Assembly: GCA_964538995.1 (NCBI GenBank)
Contig: CAZIFK010000001.1
Location: forward strand, 1 to 64,000
Length of the DNA stretch: 64,000 bases
Direction of reading: 5' to 3'
DNA from: JADFRD01 sp964538995
GTDB taxonomy: Bacteria; Fidelibacterota; Marinisomatia; Marinisomatales; TCS55
Both the position numbers and the translations under genes were made by a program. The notes under the pieces are model-generated. The model saw only the letters and a program-made list of their open reading frames with translations. It searched no databases and had not been told where the DNA came from. Positions 9,026-18,186 of the stretch are shown here, in pieces; position 1 is the stretch's first letter; every line of letters starts with the position of its first letter.

Positions 9026-9326
9026 AATTATGTAAAAACAGCTAGTGAAACATTAAGTAGTTTTACAAACTCTTGAATTTGAATCTTATTCAATTTGCTT
9101 TTCCCATTTAACATATCTTCAACAATTCATTGTTTAATTATAATTCTCCGCATAAGTAATATAAAATGTGATTTTCATGGAAAACAACCGGTTCAATGTT
9201 TACAAAATTTATAATATGAAAAATTACATCTGATCAGGCTATGGCACCGCAACTAACGCGATGCCATAGCCTGTGATTATATATCAAACGATGTCAAGAA
9301 GATGAAATAAATGCTTAATCTATTTT
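9026..9326. other. 301-base spacer with a strong inverted repeat near its right end
   Basis: AT-rich intergenic stretch between the small membrane protein and the 946-residue cargo gene. The only strong structure is the 12-bp perfect inverted repeat described separately at 9235-9273. TGTAAAA and TTTTACA near 9031 and 9061 form a weak inverted pair. No ORF of note. Confidence 0.5.
9235..9273 (-). terminator. Hairpin, probable transcription terminator of the cargo gene
   Basis: CAGGCTATGGCA (9235-9246) and TGCCATAGCCTG (9262-9273) are perfect 12-bp inverted repeats around a 15-base loop, 54 bases beyond the stop of the minus-strand gene ending at 9327. On the minus strand the stem is followed after ATCAGATGTAA by TTTTTC, so the U tract is displaced; termination may be partial or the hairpin may only protect the 3' end. 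Confidence 0.55.
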
Positions 9327-12167
9327 CTATTTAAGGATCATCATTTTTCTTGTTTGCCTAAACTCCCCCGCATCTATCCTATAGAAGTAAATCCCACTGG
9401 TCAGATCAGACGCATTGACCTTATGGCGATATCGTCCAGCCGGTAGATTATCATTCACCAGCGTCCTGATTTCATTACCCAAAATGTCGTACACAGTTAA
9501 TGTTACTCTTGAATCCTGGGGCAGGTCATAGGTGATGGTGGTCACCGGATTAAAGGGATTAGGATAGTTTTGAGCCAGGCCATACTTATCCGGGATTAAG
9601 GTTTCGTTACCCATACCCAACGGATCCGCAGTGGCTTCATTGGAATATCCACTCTCATTCCCGTTGAAGTCCATGGCTGTTACCACATAGTAATAGGTCT
9701 CACCGGCGGTTACACCGGCATCGACAAAGGCCGTATCGCTTGTAAAATCGTAGGGTTCATCTGGTGTAAATCCAGGTACTGTTCCCCGATAGACAGTAAA
9801 ATAGTCAAAATCAGGTGCCGGAACCGGATGCCAGGATAATTCGACCTGTACGTTTCCATCTCCAGCCGCTGCCAGTAATCCCAGTGGTGGTGACGGATGG
9901 AGATTATCTACCGAAAATCCCCGCATGGGGTTGGAATCCATAAAGAAATTCGGGTCTTCCGTGTGGGCCGTGACTATATAGACAGACCAAACCGTATCAA
10001 AAGGTGTGGCATTACCCAAAGTTGGTACTACAGTGCTGTAATCACCATAACCATGCCAGGGAACCATACTGATAAAGTCCCACAGGGGTTGATCGTGATC
10101 CCCACCGTGATCGCCATCGCCGCCGGTGCCAGGTACTTGGCGCCAGACACTAAATTCCGTAAAATACCCCCACCAACCGGGATCGCCAGCTTCCCACTGT
10201 ATTCTCACTTTATATCCCTGGTCATCCGGAATATCGTCCACTGTGTATAAATGCGGTCCCCAGAAATCTCCTCCTCCATATTCCATGGCAATATCCAACC
10301 AAATGGTTTCATCTGTACTGATATAAATGGAGTCGATATGATACGGTTCAAATCCTTCTGCATGAACCTCCCCTTGATACCACATATTGCCAAGAACAGG
10401 AACACCGAAATATCCATCCATTCCTGTCCCCCTACTGAGTTGAATGGAATCATTATAGACAAAAATCCATGCACGTTCGATTGGAAAATCATCAACAGCT
10501 GAAAACACCTGACCCTCAAACCAAGCATTGGCCATAACCAGCTTAAAATCAATTCCGGTAGTGTCGGATGATACTTTGTATCCTTGAGGAATGCTAATCA
10601 AGACATCTTCACCAAAATCAGTCCATAATCCTACCCAATATTCACCAAAATCATCCAGATAAGAAGAGACAGGAAGCACATAGCTGACTGGTGATGTATA
10701 AACATCGTCACAGAAATCAATCCAGTTGTAAACCTGCGTTTCAAAGTGAAAGGTATAAATACCAAAGCAATTAAAATCTGCAACGGTTGGAAATTCAATG
10801 GATCCGCTGATCGATGCATCATTGGTAAACAATTTAAAGTGGGTTAACTTGGGATCATCTATGTAATCTCCAGTATTAACAAGAACTCCTCTTCCTTGAG
10901 GGATCATATAATCCGGCCAAAGGGCTTCCTCGTCTACGTTTAATTTCCACATTGTTCCCCACCATTCATCGCCAAATAGATTATCCCATGCCATTACGCC
11001 CATATAATAGTGGCCACTACCATCTGTGTCAACTTCAACCCAGAAGGGTCCGTTCTCTGCCCAGACGGTCATGTTGCTAACAGGAACACCGTCCTGGTCA
11101 TTTACGTTACCGGCGATCCAAGCGTTTGCTTCCACCAAGTTAATATTTTCACCAGTGAGTGCGCCAACAACATCCACCCATTGTAAAAATTCTTCGGGAA
11201 ACAGCTGCGGTTCCGTTACGCCAAATATATCGGAGGCAAGGAGGTAATATAGCCCCGGTTCTTGTACGTGAATGCTGTAGGCACCGTTTGTATCTGTTAC
11301 AGCAGCCCAGATTTCTGTTGGTCCTTCATGTTCATCATGTTCATCATGTTCATCATGTTCATCCATTCCTATTCCCCAAGATGGAATAGCTAAGATAATA
11401 AAATTTGTAGTAGCTGGTATTACCGCGCCGGAAATAGAATAACCTGTATCTAATCCTTCAATAAGCAGGTGTGCCGTTGCTGATCCGCCACCATCCGTCG
11501 CTGTGAAAAAGATCGAAGCGCCTTCCAAGAAAAAAGGCATCATATCCTCATCTTTACCAGTCGAATCCACACTAAAAGTAATTTCAAAGACCCCGACAGC
11601 AGGATTCTCATCCTCGTCATCATTATCAAAGATCCACATGTCACCTTCATCAAAAAGCCAGATATCGGTTGTATTATCAAATACGCCGTCACCATTATCA
11701 AGATAACCACCGATACTTGCTGAATCCTCATCAGTCGAAAAATAGACCGTTATTGTAATAGTATCTCCTAATGTGTAAGTGGTATCCGCTGAACCATTGA
11801 ATAAGATTTGAATCACATCCATGGAGTTTCGATTGTATTTATGCATGATAGGGGAAGGGCCTTTTTTCAGGAATGATGGTGTCTTGTCCGGAAGCCAGCC
11901 TCCACGTTTTTGCCTGTTGAATTCTGTTTGCATTGCTTTATTACTTGCCCCAGTTTTCGTCATTAATTGCGGTTTTTGCTGTTTTAAAATTCGCAATTGC
12001 TGAATCTTTTCCAAGTCTAAAACCTGTTTCATTTCAGTATTTATAGTAGAAACAGATCGATCAGAAATATCAAGCTTTGTCTTTTCCAATCCAAAAACAA
12101 ACGTAAAAAGCAGCAGAACGAGAAAGGGTTGAAATAATTGACGATAGTTTTGATTGTTGATTTTCAT
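9327..12167 (-). CDS. Large exported protein with fibronectin III domain and type IX sorting domain
   Basis: A 946-residue secreted protein. Residues 1-26 form a signal peptide (QPFLVLLLFTFVFG). The central part carries repeated segments like carboxypeptidase-regulatory-like folds (ISGAVIPATTNF, WIAGNVNDQDGVPVSNMTVWAE, WFEGQVFSAVDDFPIERAW). A fibronectin type III domain lies at about 765-850 (SPPLGLLAAAGDG to YYYVVTAMDFNGNES). The C-terminus (about 862-946) is a classic type IX sorting domain: LAQNYPNPFNP, a beta-sandwich, and final GIYFYRI...RKMMILK. The product should therefore cross the outer membrane by T9SS. A short His/Asp/Glu repeat (about 268-281) and a second His-rich loop (GGDGDHGGDHD) might bind metal. 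A good ribosome site AGAGG lies six bases before the ATG. Function unknown. Confidence 0.9.
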   Translation of the reverse strand: MKINNQNYRQLFQPFLVLLLFTFVFGLEKTKLDISDRSVSTINTEMKQVLDLEKIQQLRILKQQKPQLMTKTGASNKAMQTEFNRQKRGGWLPDKTPSFLKKGPSPIMHKYNRNSMDVIQILFNGSADTTYTLGDTITITVYFSTDEDSASIGGYLDNGDGVFDNTTDIWLFDEGDMWIFDNDDEDENPAVGVFEITFSVDSTGKDEDMMPFFLEGASIFFTATDGGGSATAHLLIEGLDTGYSISGAVIPATTNFIILAIPSWGIGMDEHDEHDEHDEHEGPTEIWAAVTDTNGAYSIHVQEPGLYYLLASDIFGVTEPQLFPEEFLQWVDVVGALTGENINLVEANAWIAGNVNDQDGVPVSNMTVWAENGPFWVEVDTDGSGHYYMGVMAWDNLFGDEWWGTMWKLNVDEEALWPDYMIPQGRGVLVNTGDYIDDPKLTHFKLFTNDASISGSIEFPTVADFNCFGIYTFHFETQVYNWIDFCDDVYTSPVSYVLPVSSYLDDFGEYWVGLWTDFGEDVLISIPQGYKVSSDTTGIDFKLVMANAWFEGQVFSAVDDFPIERAWIFVYNDSIQLSRGTGMDGYFGVPVLGNMWYQGEVHAEGFEPYHIDSIYISTDETIWLDIAMEYGGGDFWGPHLYTVDDIPDDQGYKVRIQWEAGDPGWWGYFTEFSVWRQVPGTGGDGDHGGDHDQPLWDFISMVPWHGYGDYSTVVPTLGNATPFDTVWSVYIVTAHTEDPNFFMDSNPMRGFSVDNLHPSPPLGLLAAAGDGNVQVELSWHPVPAPDFDYFTVYRGTVPGFTPDEPYDFTSDTAFVDAGVTAGETYYYVVTAMDFNGNESGYSNEATADPLGMGNETLIPDKYGLAQNYPNPFNPVTTITYDLPQDSRVTLTVYDILGNEIRTLVNDNLPAGRYRHKVNASDLTSGIYFYRIDAGEFRQTRKMMILK
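11325..11363 (-). repeat. In-frame 9-bp tandem repeat coding for Asp-Glu-His
   Basis: The nine-base unit TTCATCATG is repeated about four times on the + strand, giving (DEH)n, read DEHDEHDEHDEHE, in the cargo protein at about residues 268-281. Slippage during replication could change copy number without breaking the frame. Confidence 0.85.
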
Positions 12168-12303
12168 AGTAAACCTCTTTGTTTATTGGCCTTTTGAGTG
12201 ATGACGTAATACAATTATCTTATAATAATAACCTAAACTAATTATATCTTTCAACAATTGGTGTGCTTTAAATCACATGAAAATTTGTATTCAATTTTAT
12301 CAT

Positions 12304-12516
12304 TTAATCTCCTAATAAATAAATGATGAAAAATGCCATCAGGATGAGGACGATAGATAATACACGGTAAATGTTCATTCCGCTGGTTGGATGATATGTC
12401 GAATTGGGTTCACCTTCCTCGCTGTATTTTCTTCGGTTGTAGGAAATTAGCTTAAAACTGAAAACCAGCAGTCCTACGAAAAAGAAAAGAACACCGATGA
12501 GAGTCAGGGAGTTCAT
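12304..12516 (-). CDS. Small two-pass membrane protein, unknown function
   Basis: A 70-residue protein with two transmembrane segments, residues about 3-24 (LTLIGVLFFFVGLLVFSF) and 50-68 (VLSIVLILMAFFIIYLL), joined by a polar loop that contains KYSEEGEPNSTYHPTSG. The topology is clear even though the family is not recognised. There is no obvious Shine-Dalgarno element before the ATG at 12516. It sits 33 bases downstream of the Mth938-like gene on the same strand, so it may be co-transcribed with it. It could be a small membrane protein specific to this lineage. Confidence 0.55.
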   Translation of the reverse strand: MNSLTLIGVLFFFVGLLVFSFKLISYNRRKYSEEGEPNSTYHPTSGMNIYRVLSIVLILMAFFIIYLLGD

Positions 12517-12549
12517 AACTATGGATTAATGTAGATCTTCAAAATAGAT

Positions 12550-12900
12550 TTAACAAGTCAAATGAAGAACAGCATTTGCGTTGGTGCCTTTCGATTCGAG
12601 ATATTTACATGCTTCGGCTGTGGTCATGATTTTCAAATCCACACCCCTCTTGCGGGCTTCTTCCTTCAAAGCATCAACCACAGGCAGACTACCGTAAATT
12701 CCGGTGCCGATAATTAGTTCTGTGCACTCCCACGGTATATTTTCATGGGGCGTTAGAGGTGTATGCCCAAACCGGGATTTCATGGCGCGGCTTTTGCCCT
12801 TTTTCCGTTTAGCGATTTTTCCTCTATCAATGACTACATCGAAATCATACTGTTTCCCGTCGATTTCGATACATCCGAATGAGGAATAATTCAATTTCAT
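12550..12900 (-). CDS. Mth938-like (DUF498) domain protein
   Basis: A 116-residue cytoplasmic protein matching the Mth938/DUF498 fold (relatives include human AAMDC and the NDUFAF3 group). Recognisable parts are the start SSFGCIEIDGKQYDFDVVI, the central LIIGTGIYGSLPVV with its glycine turn, and the C-terminal MTTAEACKYLESKGTNANAVLHLTC. Length is normal for the family. Its biochemical function in bacteria is not established. The ribosome binding site is textbook: AAGGAGGT at 12904-12911, four bases before the ATG, which also shows that this organism uses canonical anti-SD pairing. Confidence 0.88.
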   Translation of the reverse strand: MKLNYSSFGCIEIDGKQYDFDVVIDRGKIAKRKKGKSRAMKSRFGHTPLTPHENIPWECTELIIGTGIYGSLPVVDALKEEARKRGVDLKIMTTAEACKYLESKGTNANAVLHLTC

Positions 12901-12944
12901 AATACCTCCTTATTTTATGTTTCGAAAAAGTTTCACCTATAAGA

Positions 12945-13910
12945 TTACTCTTCAATGTCTAATAAATGTTTCCTCATAAACTTATTGGCAAACTCAAACG
13001 CTGCTTTTCTTGATTTCGGATTTCCACCGTATGTGGGACCTCGTTCTGCACAGAATGCTAAACCGATTTTCTGTAAAAATGGCTTTGTCATAGGTATATC
13101 CATAAAATTCATTAGAACCGCGCCGTCCTCTCTCATCATCAATCGACAATCTGTAAAAGAATAGCCATTCTCATCAATTACGGGTGAAGCAGAGCGATCG
13201 AAGGAATGATGGGAATTCTCATACACTGTTAATTCAATATTGGCTCCATCCGCCTGCATCATCGAAACCAGTTCTTCACACGCAGCAGCGGGGGTCCAAT
13301 TATCCAGATCACCGATTAAAATATGGATGGGAGCATCGGTAAAGTCCATTATTTCAGGCATGATGAAACAAGGTGGATAAAAAGTCAGGTGGGCTGCAAA
13401 AGACAAATCTTCAGATATGGCACGTTTTAAGGGTTGCCATGCAGAAAACAGAGTCACCCCTCCCCCCAGACTCCATCCGGTCATAGCGACACGGTCACTA
13501 TCGATACGAGGATCTTTGCTCAACTCCTCCAAAGCTCGAAAAGCATCCAGAACCATCATTGCTGTTGTGACTGAAACCTGCTGCCCAACCGTAGATGTTA
13601 CCCCCCGGCTGGCAAAACTTTTTAATTCAAATGTAGCTATGCCCATGTCTCTATACATCTGCAAATATTCGTAGTTATGTTCTCCCCATCCCAAACTACC
13701 GGCAGCACCAATAACTAATGGCAGATTTTTATGCTCAATACCTTCTGGAAACCTTAAAATACCAAATACGTTTTGTGATTCCTGGTTTTCCAAATCAGTA
13801 ATTATATGGAAAAATGAAAAGGGATTGGCACTGGTGAATTCTATTCGTTCACCCTTATCATTAGGAAATAGAAAGGACACTAGAATTAAGAGATACCTCA
13901 TTTGTTTCAT
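12945..13910 (-). CDS. Secreted alpha/beta hydrolase (dienelactone hydrolase-like)
   Basis: A 321-residue protein with an N-terminal hydrophobic signal (MKQMRYLLILVSFLF). The alpha/beta hydrolase core shows nucleophile elbow GWSLGGG (about 144-150), the acid in ILIGDLDNWTPAAAC, and the base in YENSHHSFDRS, the arrangement of dienelactone-hydrolase-like enzymes. The oxyanion region is VIGAAGSLGWGEHNYEY. The natural substrate is unknown; related secreted enzymes cleave small esters or peptides. It lies 25 bases downstream of the methyltransferase gene on the same strand and may share its transcript. A weak AAGG stands nine bases before the ATG. Confidence 0.85.
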   Translation of the reverse strand: MKQMRYLLILVSFLFPNDKGERIEFTSANPFSFFHIITDLENQESQNVFGILRFPEGIEHKNLPLVIGAAGSLGWGEHNYEYLQMYRDMGIATFELKSFASRGVTSTVGQQVSVTTAMMVLDAFRALEELSKDPRIDSDRVAMTGWSLGGGVTLFSAWQPLKRAISEDLSFAAHLTFYPPCFIMPEIMDFTDAPIHILIGDLDNWTPAAACEELVSMMQADGANIELTVYENSHHSFDRSASPVIDENGYSFTDCRLMMREDGAVLMNFMDIPMTKPFLQKIGLAFCAERGPTYGGNPKSRKAAFEFANKFMRKHLLDIEE

Positions 13911-13935
13911 TTTTTTCTACCTTTCATTTTAGATT

Positions 13936-14691
13936 CTATACAATTGGCTTTTGCCCAACAATTATTCCATACCCCGTATGCCTGCTGGCAAAGATACGCT
14001 CGGACTGAAAAACGGTCCAGAGCCCTTTTAGTCCCCAAGAATTAAAAACGGTTTGGACAATTTTCCACTGGCCCTTTACCCCTAAGTTTTTCTTGGATTC
14101 TCTCATCCAAGCTGGGATTAATTCCGAACGGTCTATACCATTGCAGTTTTCCAGTCCAGCCTGTTGAAACAGATGAACCCATCCCTCCAATGTTTCCGGT
14201 CGCTCGCTCTCTATTTCCGCGAGCTTTGTTTTCATTTTTTCCGGTGTATCATTTCTCCAACAAATATCATGAATACCAACATATCCTCCGGTCTTGACAA
14301 CGCGCACCATTTCTGTTATCGCACGTTGTTTATCCAATACACATGTAGTACACTCAGAAATGACAACATCAAATGAATGATCATCAAAAGGCAGGTTATG
14401 GGCATCCCCCACAGAAAAATCTATAGTCAGTTTCCGTTGTATTGTCTTCTCCTTGGCACGAGCCACCATAATTTCAGATGCATCAATTCCAATGATGCTG
14501 CTTTTGAATTCCTCTGCCAGGTAACAGGCGCTTTCCCCTGTCCCTGATGCCACATCCAATAACTTGGTATTTTTATCTACATGGCACAATTCTGCCAATT
14601 CATGTGTGGTTATCATGCCACCGGGATGGAGAGATTCTACTTCTATTACGCCGCTTTCAACGAGGTTTTCAAGTGAAGGTTTTGAGGTCAT
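13936..14691 (-). CDS. SAM-dependent methyltransferase (Methyltransf_11 type)
   Basis: Class I methyltransferase of 251 residues. SAM-binding motif I is LLDVASGTGES (about 39-49), motif II SIIGIDASEIMVARA, motif III region VGDAHNLPFDDHSFDVVISEC, and the post-motif helix MVRVVKTGGYVGIHD. The N-terminal HPGGMITTHELAE segment is seen in UbiE-like and arsenite-methyltransferase-like enzymes, but the cysteines required for ArsM are not clearly present, so the substrate is unknown. No signal peptide, so it is cytoplasmic. It begins two bases after murQ ends, making an agcS-murQ-methyltransferase-hydrolase operon likely. Confidence 0.88.
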   Translation of the reverse strand: MTSKPSLENLVESGVIEVESLHPGGMITTHELAELCHVDKNTKLLDVASGTGESACYLAEEFKSSIIGIDASEIMVARAKEKTIQRKLTIDFSVGDAHNLPFDDHSFDVVISECTTCVLDKQRAITEMVRVVKTGGYVGIHDICWRNDTPEKMKTKLAEIESERPETLEGWVHLFQQAGLENCNGIDRSELIPAWMRESKKNLGVKGQWKIVQTVFNSWGLKGLWTVFQSERIFASRHTGYGIIVGQKPIV

Positions 14692-14693
14692 TC

Positions 14694-15596
14694 TTATGCC
14701 TGATTTTCAAGAATGCTTCGCAACGATCCACCTGCATTCTTAAGCAGTATTTCCGATTCTTCCAAGGTGCATTGCTTAATTACCATTACCACCGCATTTT
14801 TCACTGAATTTTCTGCTGTAATCAGAGCATTCCGGGCTTTTCCATGTTCCAGTCCAGTTAATTGACTGATAATTCGAGACCCCCGATCCACAAGTTTATC
14901 ATTCACTGTCATGAGGTCAACCATAAGGTTGCCGTAGACTTTGCCCAACTGAATCATCGTTGTTGTAGAAATCATATTCAATACAAGTTTCGTGGCAGTT
15001 CCAGCCTTCATACGTGTGGACCCGGTAATGACTTCCGACCCCGTATCTACTTTGATGATCACATCCGTTTTGACATTAATAAACGGCTCTGGGTTGCAGA
15101 TCAGGTAAACCGTTTTTGCTCCACAGGATTTTCCGAATTCAATTGCCGAACCGACATATGCAGCACCACCACTAGTGCTAATACCGATGATCACGTCACC
15201 TTTTTCTAAACCAAAATTTTGTAAATCTTTAACCGCATTTTCAGGTTTATCTTCCGCTCCTTCAATAGACTTGCGTAATGCATCGTCTCCCCCGGCGATG
15301 ATACCATTGAACCAGTCAGACGGTACAGAAAAAGTAGGTGGCATTTCAGAGGCATCCAGAACACCTAGGCGGCCACTGGTTCCCGCTCCGATATAAACAA
15401 CTTTCTTCCCCTCCCGAAGTGCGGTGGTTGTCAGTTGAACGGTTTTTTCGATTTCAGGTATGACTTCACTTACTTTTAATGCGATCGTTTGATCTTCTCT
15501 ATTGATCACCTCCAGTATTTCTCGTATGGCCTTTTCGTCAATCCTATACGAGGCTGGATTCTGCTGCTCTGTTTTCAGGTCGCTTCGATCTATCAT
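14694..15596 (-). CDS. murQ: N-acetylmuramic acid 6-phosphate etherase
   Basis: Cleaves the lactyl ether of MurNAc-6-P to give GlcNAc-6-P and D-lactate in cell-wall recycling. The SIS domain is clear: YIGAGTSGRLGVLDASEMPPTF (quoted here as family signature, residues 68-89), with catalytic Glu84 and Glu115 in IEGAEDKPEN, and a second loop GISTSGGAAYV. The 300-residue length and the C-terminal UBA-like helical part are as in characterised MurQ. The ATG overlaps the stop of the upstream alanine symporter gene by four bases (ATGA). Pairing with a transporter for an amino acid found in peptidoglycan fits recycling of wall peptides, though that link is inference. Confidence 0.95.
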   Translation of the reverse strand: MIDRSDLKTEQQNPASYRIDEKAIREILEVINREDQTIALKVSEVIPEIEKTVQLTTTALREGKKVVYIGAGTSGRLGVLDASEMPPTFSVPSDWFNGIIAGGDDALRKSIEGAEDKPENAVKDLQNFGLEKGDVIIGISTSGGAAYVGSAIEFGKSCGAKTVYLICNPEPFINVKTDVIIKVDTGSEVITGSTRMKAGTATKLVLNMISTTTMIQLGKVYGNLMVDLMTVNDKLVDRGSRIISQLTGLEHGKARNALITAENSVKNAVVMVIKQCTLEESEILLKNAGGSLRSILENQA

Positions 15597-16972
15597 AGTT
15601 CAACTTTTGAAAAATAACGACGGGTTTCCCTCATTACCTTTTTTGAAAGTAATATTGTTGATATCATTGTTGGAATAGCCATGAGCGCAAACATCCCGTC
15701 AATAACGTTAATTGCAATATCAATTGAAACGATGGAAGCCAATATAATACTAATCACATAAAACCAATTATAGACCGGTTTCCATTTCGTTCCAAAAAGG
15801 TAGCTTGTACATTTACGTCCATAGTAAGAATAACCAAACATGGTTGAGAGACTGAAGCTAAACACCGCAATGACCAAAAGTACCTGACCAAGAAAACCCA
15901 ATTCCCGTTCAAATGCCATGGCTGTTAGAGTAACGCCATTCACATCAGAAGAATGCACACCGGAGAGCAGGATGACAAAACCGGTGATTGAACAAACCAC
16001 AATAGTATCTATAAACGGTCCAATCATTGCAACCAGCCCTTCCCGGACAGGTTCCTTGGTTTTTGCGGCGCCGTGCGCCATGGATTCCGTTCCGATTCCC
16101 GCTTCGTTTGAAAAAGCTGCCCGTTTAATACCAATGACAATAATTGCTCCGAGAGAACCTCCTAAAACAGCATCACCCGTAAAAGCATCCTGAATTATGG
16201 AATTAAATACACCCGGTAGATCACCCAAATGTTTGAACAAGATGAGTATGGCTGCTAATATATAAATGGCGACCATAAAAGGTACCATTCTTGAGGCAAC
16301 TAATCCGATACGGCGAATCCCGCCGAAAATGACCAACGACACGATGAAAGCAACAATAATTCCAGTGGTCAGATCTCCGACAATTTGATTACCAACGAAA
16401 AAGTTGTTGGGACTATAGATAAGATCCCTTACAATTTGAGATAATTGATTAGCTTGGAAAAGAACAAGGCAGCCAACCAATCCGGCTACACTGAACAGAA
16501 TAGCCAACGGTCTGTATTTTAATCCCAGTCCTTGTTCCACAACATACATCGGTCCACCCTGAATTTCACCTTGATCGTCTTTTCCCCGGTACATGATTGA
16601 GAGAGTACACGTAAAGTATTTAGTTGCCATTCCAACTATGGCACTAACCCACATCCAGAATAAGGCACCGGGACCGCCTGTGTGAATTGCAAGCGCCACA
16701 CCAGCGATATTTCCCATCCCAACTGTACTTGCCAACGCGCTGGACAACGCCTGAAAATGGGTAATCTGTCCGGGATCATTCGCATCATCGTATTTACCCC
16801 GCAGAATCTGAAAAGCATGTCCCAAATATCGAAAAGGAATGAAGCGGCTGTACAGTGTAAAATACAAACCACCGCCGACAAGTAGGATCACCAACGGTGT
16901 TCCCCACATTAATCCGGAAAAATCCGCAGTCCATTTCTCAAATACATGCCAAATCGTCGTATCAAGTTCCAT
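15593..16972 (-). CDS. Sodium:alanine/glycine symporter (AGCS family)
   Basis: Polytopic inner-membrane transporter of 459 residues with about ten to eleven transmembrane helices. Family signatures include HFQALSSALASTVGMGNIAGVA near residue 70-90 and the conserved AAFSNEAGIGTESMAHGAAK near residue 290 (given in part: SNEAGIGTESMAHGA). AGCS carriers take up alanine or glycine with Na+, consistent with a marine habitat. The gene stop overlaps the murQ start. Upstream GAGG stands ten bases before the ATG. A 119-base divergent promoter region separates it from the LptF/G gene. Confidence 0.93.
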   Translation of the reverse strand: MELDTTIWHVFEKWTADFSGLMWGTPLVILLVGGGLYFTLYSRFIPFRYLGHAFQILRGKYDDANDPGQITHFQALSSALASTVGMGNIAGVALAIHTGGPGALFWMWVSAIVGMATKYFTCTLSIMYRGKDDQGEIQGGPMYVVEQGLGLKYRPLAILFSVAGLVGCLVLFQANQLSQIVRDLIYSPNNFFVGNQIVGDLTTGIIVAFIVSLVIFGGIRRIGLVASRMVPFMVAIYILAAILILFKHLGDLPGVFNSIIQDAFTGDAVLGGSLGAIIVIGIKRAAFSNEAGIGTESMAHGAAKTKEPVREGLVAMIGPFIDTIVVCSITGFVILLSGVHSSDVNGVTLTAMAFERELGFLGQVLLVIAVFSFSLSTMFGYSYYGRKCTSYLFGTKWKPVYNWFYVISIILASIVSIDIAINVIDGMFALMAIPTMISTILLSKKVMRETRRYFSKVEL

Positions 16973-17091
16973 TCGTTATTTTCCTCAAGATCAATGATAT
17001 TTTGTGAATCATAAGATAAAGAAATTACCCGCCAAGGTATGTCTTTGCAACGACCAGTTTTATTGAATATTATAGTAAATTCCATCTTCTT

Positions 17092-18186
17092 ATGATTAAA
17101 AAACTGGACATTTACCTCCTGCGGCAGTTTATAACCATTCTGGTTGTGTCACTGATGGGATTCTTGAGTGTTTTCATCATCGTTGATCTGATTGAAAACC
17201 TGGACCGATACATTGATAATAACATGCCCTGGCCAATCGTTTTGAAATACTACGGTTACAGTATACCATTTTTCATCAATATTGCCCTGCCTATGTCTAT
17301 GATGATTGCCACTGTGTTTAGTTTCGGGTTAATGACAAAACGAAATGAGTGGACAGCCATGAAATCCGCAGGAATCAGTCTTTACCGACTTTCAGCAACA
17401 TTGATTATTTTCAGCATTTTCATCAGCTTGATTTCATTTGAATTTGATAATAAATATGTCAGTTGGAGTATGTCGGAGCGGGCAATCATTGAAAAAGAAT
17501 ATATGAAAAAGAAACCCCGGCGGCGGAGTAAGAAAACACATAAAGATATCTTCTTTCAAAAACAGGAGATCCACCACATTGCCTTAACCAAATATCATCT
17601 GTATAGCCAAAAGGCAGAAAGTATCACTGTGATAACATTTGCAGACAGTATCATTTCACAGCGGATTGATGCAAAAGAAATGGCGTGGATTGATTCCATG
17701 GAGCAATGGGTCGTCACTAATTATTCATTACGGTCATTTGATGAAAATGGGGACGAAGACCAGATAATTATTTCTGAAAATGATACATTATTATCAATAT
17801 TCCTGCACCCGGATGAAATAGTAGAAGGAAGCAAACACCCTGAAGAATTGAATTATTATGAACTGGAAAAACGAATTCAGTATTTACAGGAAAATGGAGT
17901 TGACGCAACCCGTTGGGAAGTTCAGCGTCATTTTAAAGTTGCCTTCGCATTTACAAATTTAATTGTGGTTTTATTTGGAATCCCCCTGGTAGTTATTCGA
18001 CCAAAAAGCGGACTTACTTTCGGGGGCGGAGCCAGTTTCCTGGTTATTTTCTCGTATTATGCGTTTATCAAGTTTGGGCAATCGTTAGGAATTAGCGGCG
18101 TAATGGACCCGTTCTATTCTGCGTGGCTTGGGAATGTGGTTTTTATTTCAGGAGGGTTACTGCTGCTCTTCAGCGTCCGGAAGTGA
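17092..18186 (+). CDS. LptF/LptG-family permease (YjgP/YjgQ)
   Basis: Inner-membrane subunit of the LPS transport ABC complex that passes lipopolysaccharide from the inner membrane to the periplasmic bridge. Of 364 residues, the N-terminus starts with the conserved LDIYLLRQFI amphipathic helix and DLIENLDRYIDN; transmembrane segments lie at about 14-35, 55-80, 100-120 and three more at 283-362. The periplasmic beta-jellyroll domain (about 125-275) includes the family-typical KEMAWIDSMEQWVV strand. Whether it is LptF or LptG cannot be decided, as only one copy is in the window. Its last ten codons overlap the convergent barrel gene by 30 bases. Confidence 0.9.
   Translation: MIKKLDIYLLRQFITILVVSLMGFLSVFIIVDLIENLDRYIDNNMPWPIVLKYYGYSIPFFINIALPMSMMIATVFSFGLMTKRNEWTAMKSAGISLYRLSATLIIFSIFISLISFEFDNKYVSWSMSERAIIEKEYMKKKPRRRSKKTHKDIFFQKQEIHHIALTKYHLYSQKAESITVITFADSIISQRIDAKEMAWIDSMEQWVVTNYSLRSFDENGDEDQIIISENDTLLSIFLHPDEIVEGSKHPEELNYYELEKRIQYLQENGVDATRWEVQRHFKVAFAFTNLIVVLFGIPLVVIRPKSGLTFGGGASFLVIFSYYAFIKFGQSLGISGVMDPFYSAWLGNVVFISGGLLLLFSVRK

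Noticed and set aside
9897..10502. Overlapping + strand frames opposite the 946-residue cargo gene
   Set aside because: Antisense shadows with no family similarity and no ribosome sites; the minus-strand gene has domains throughout.
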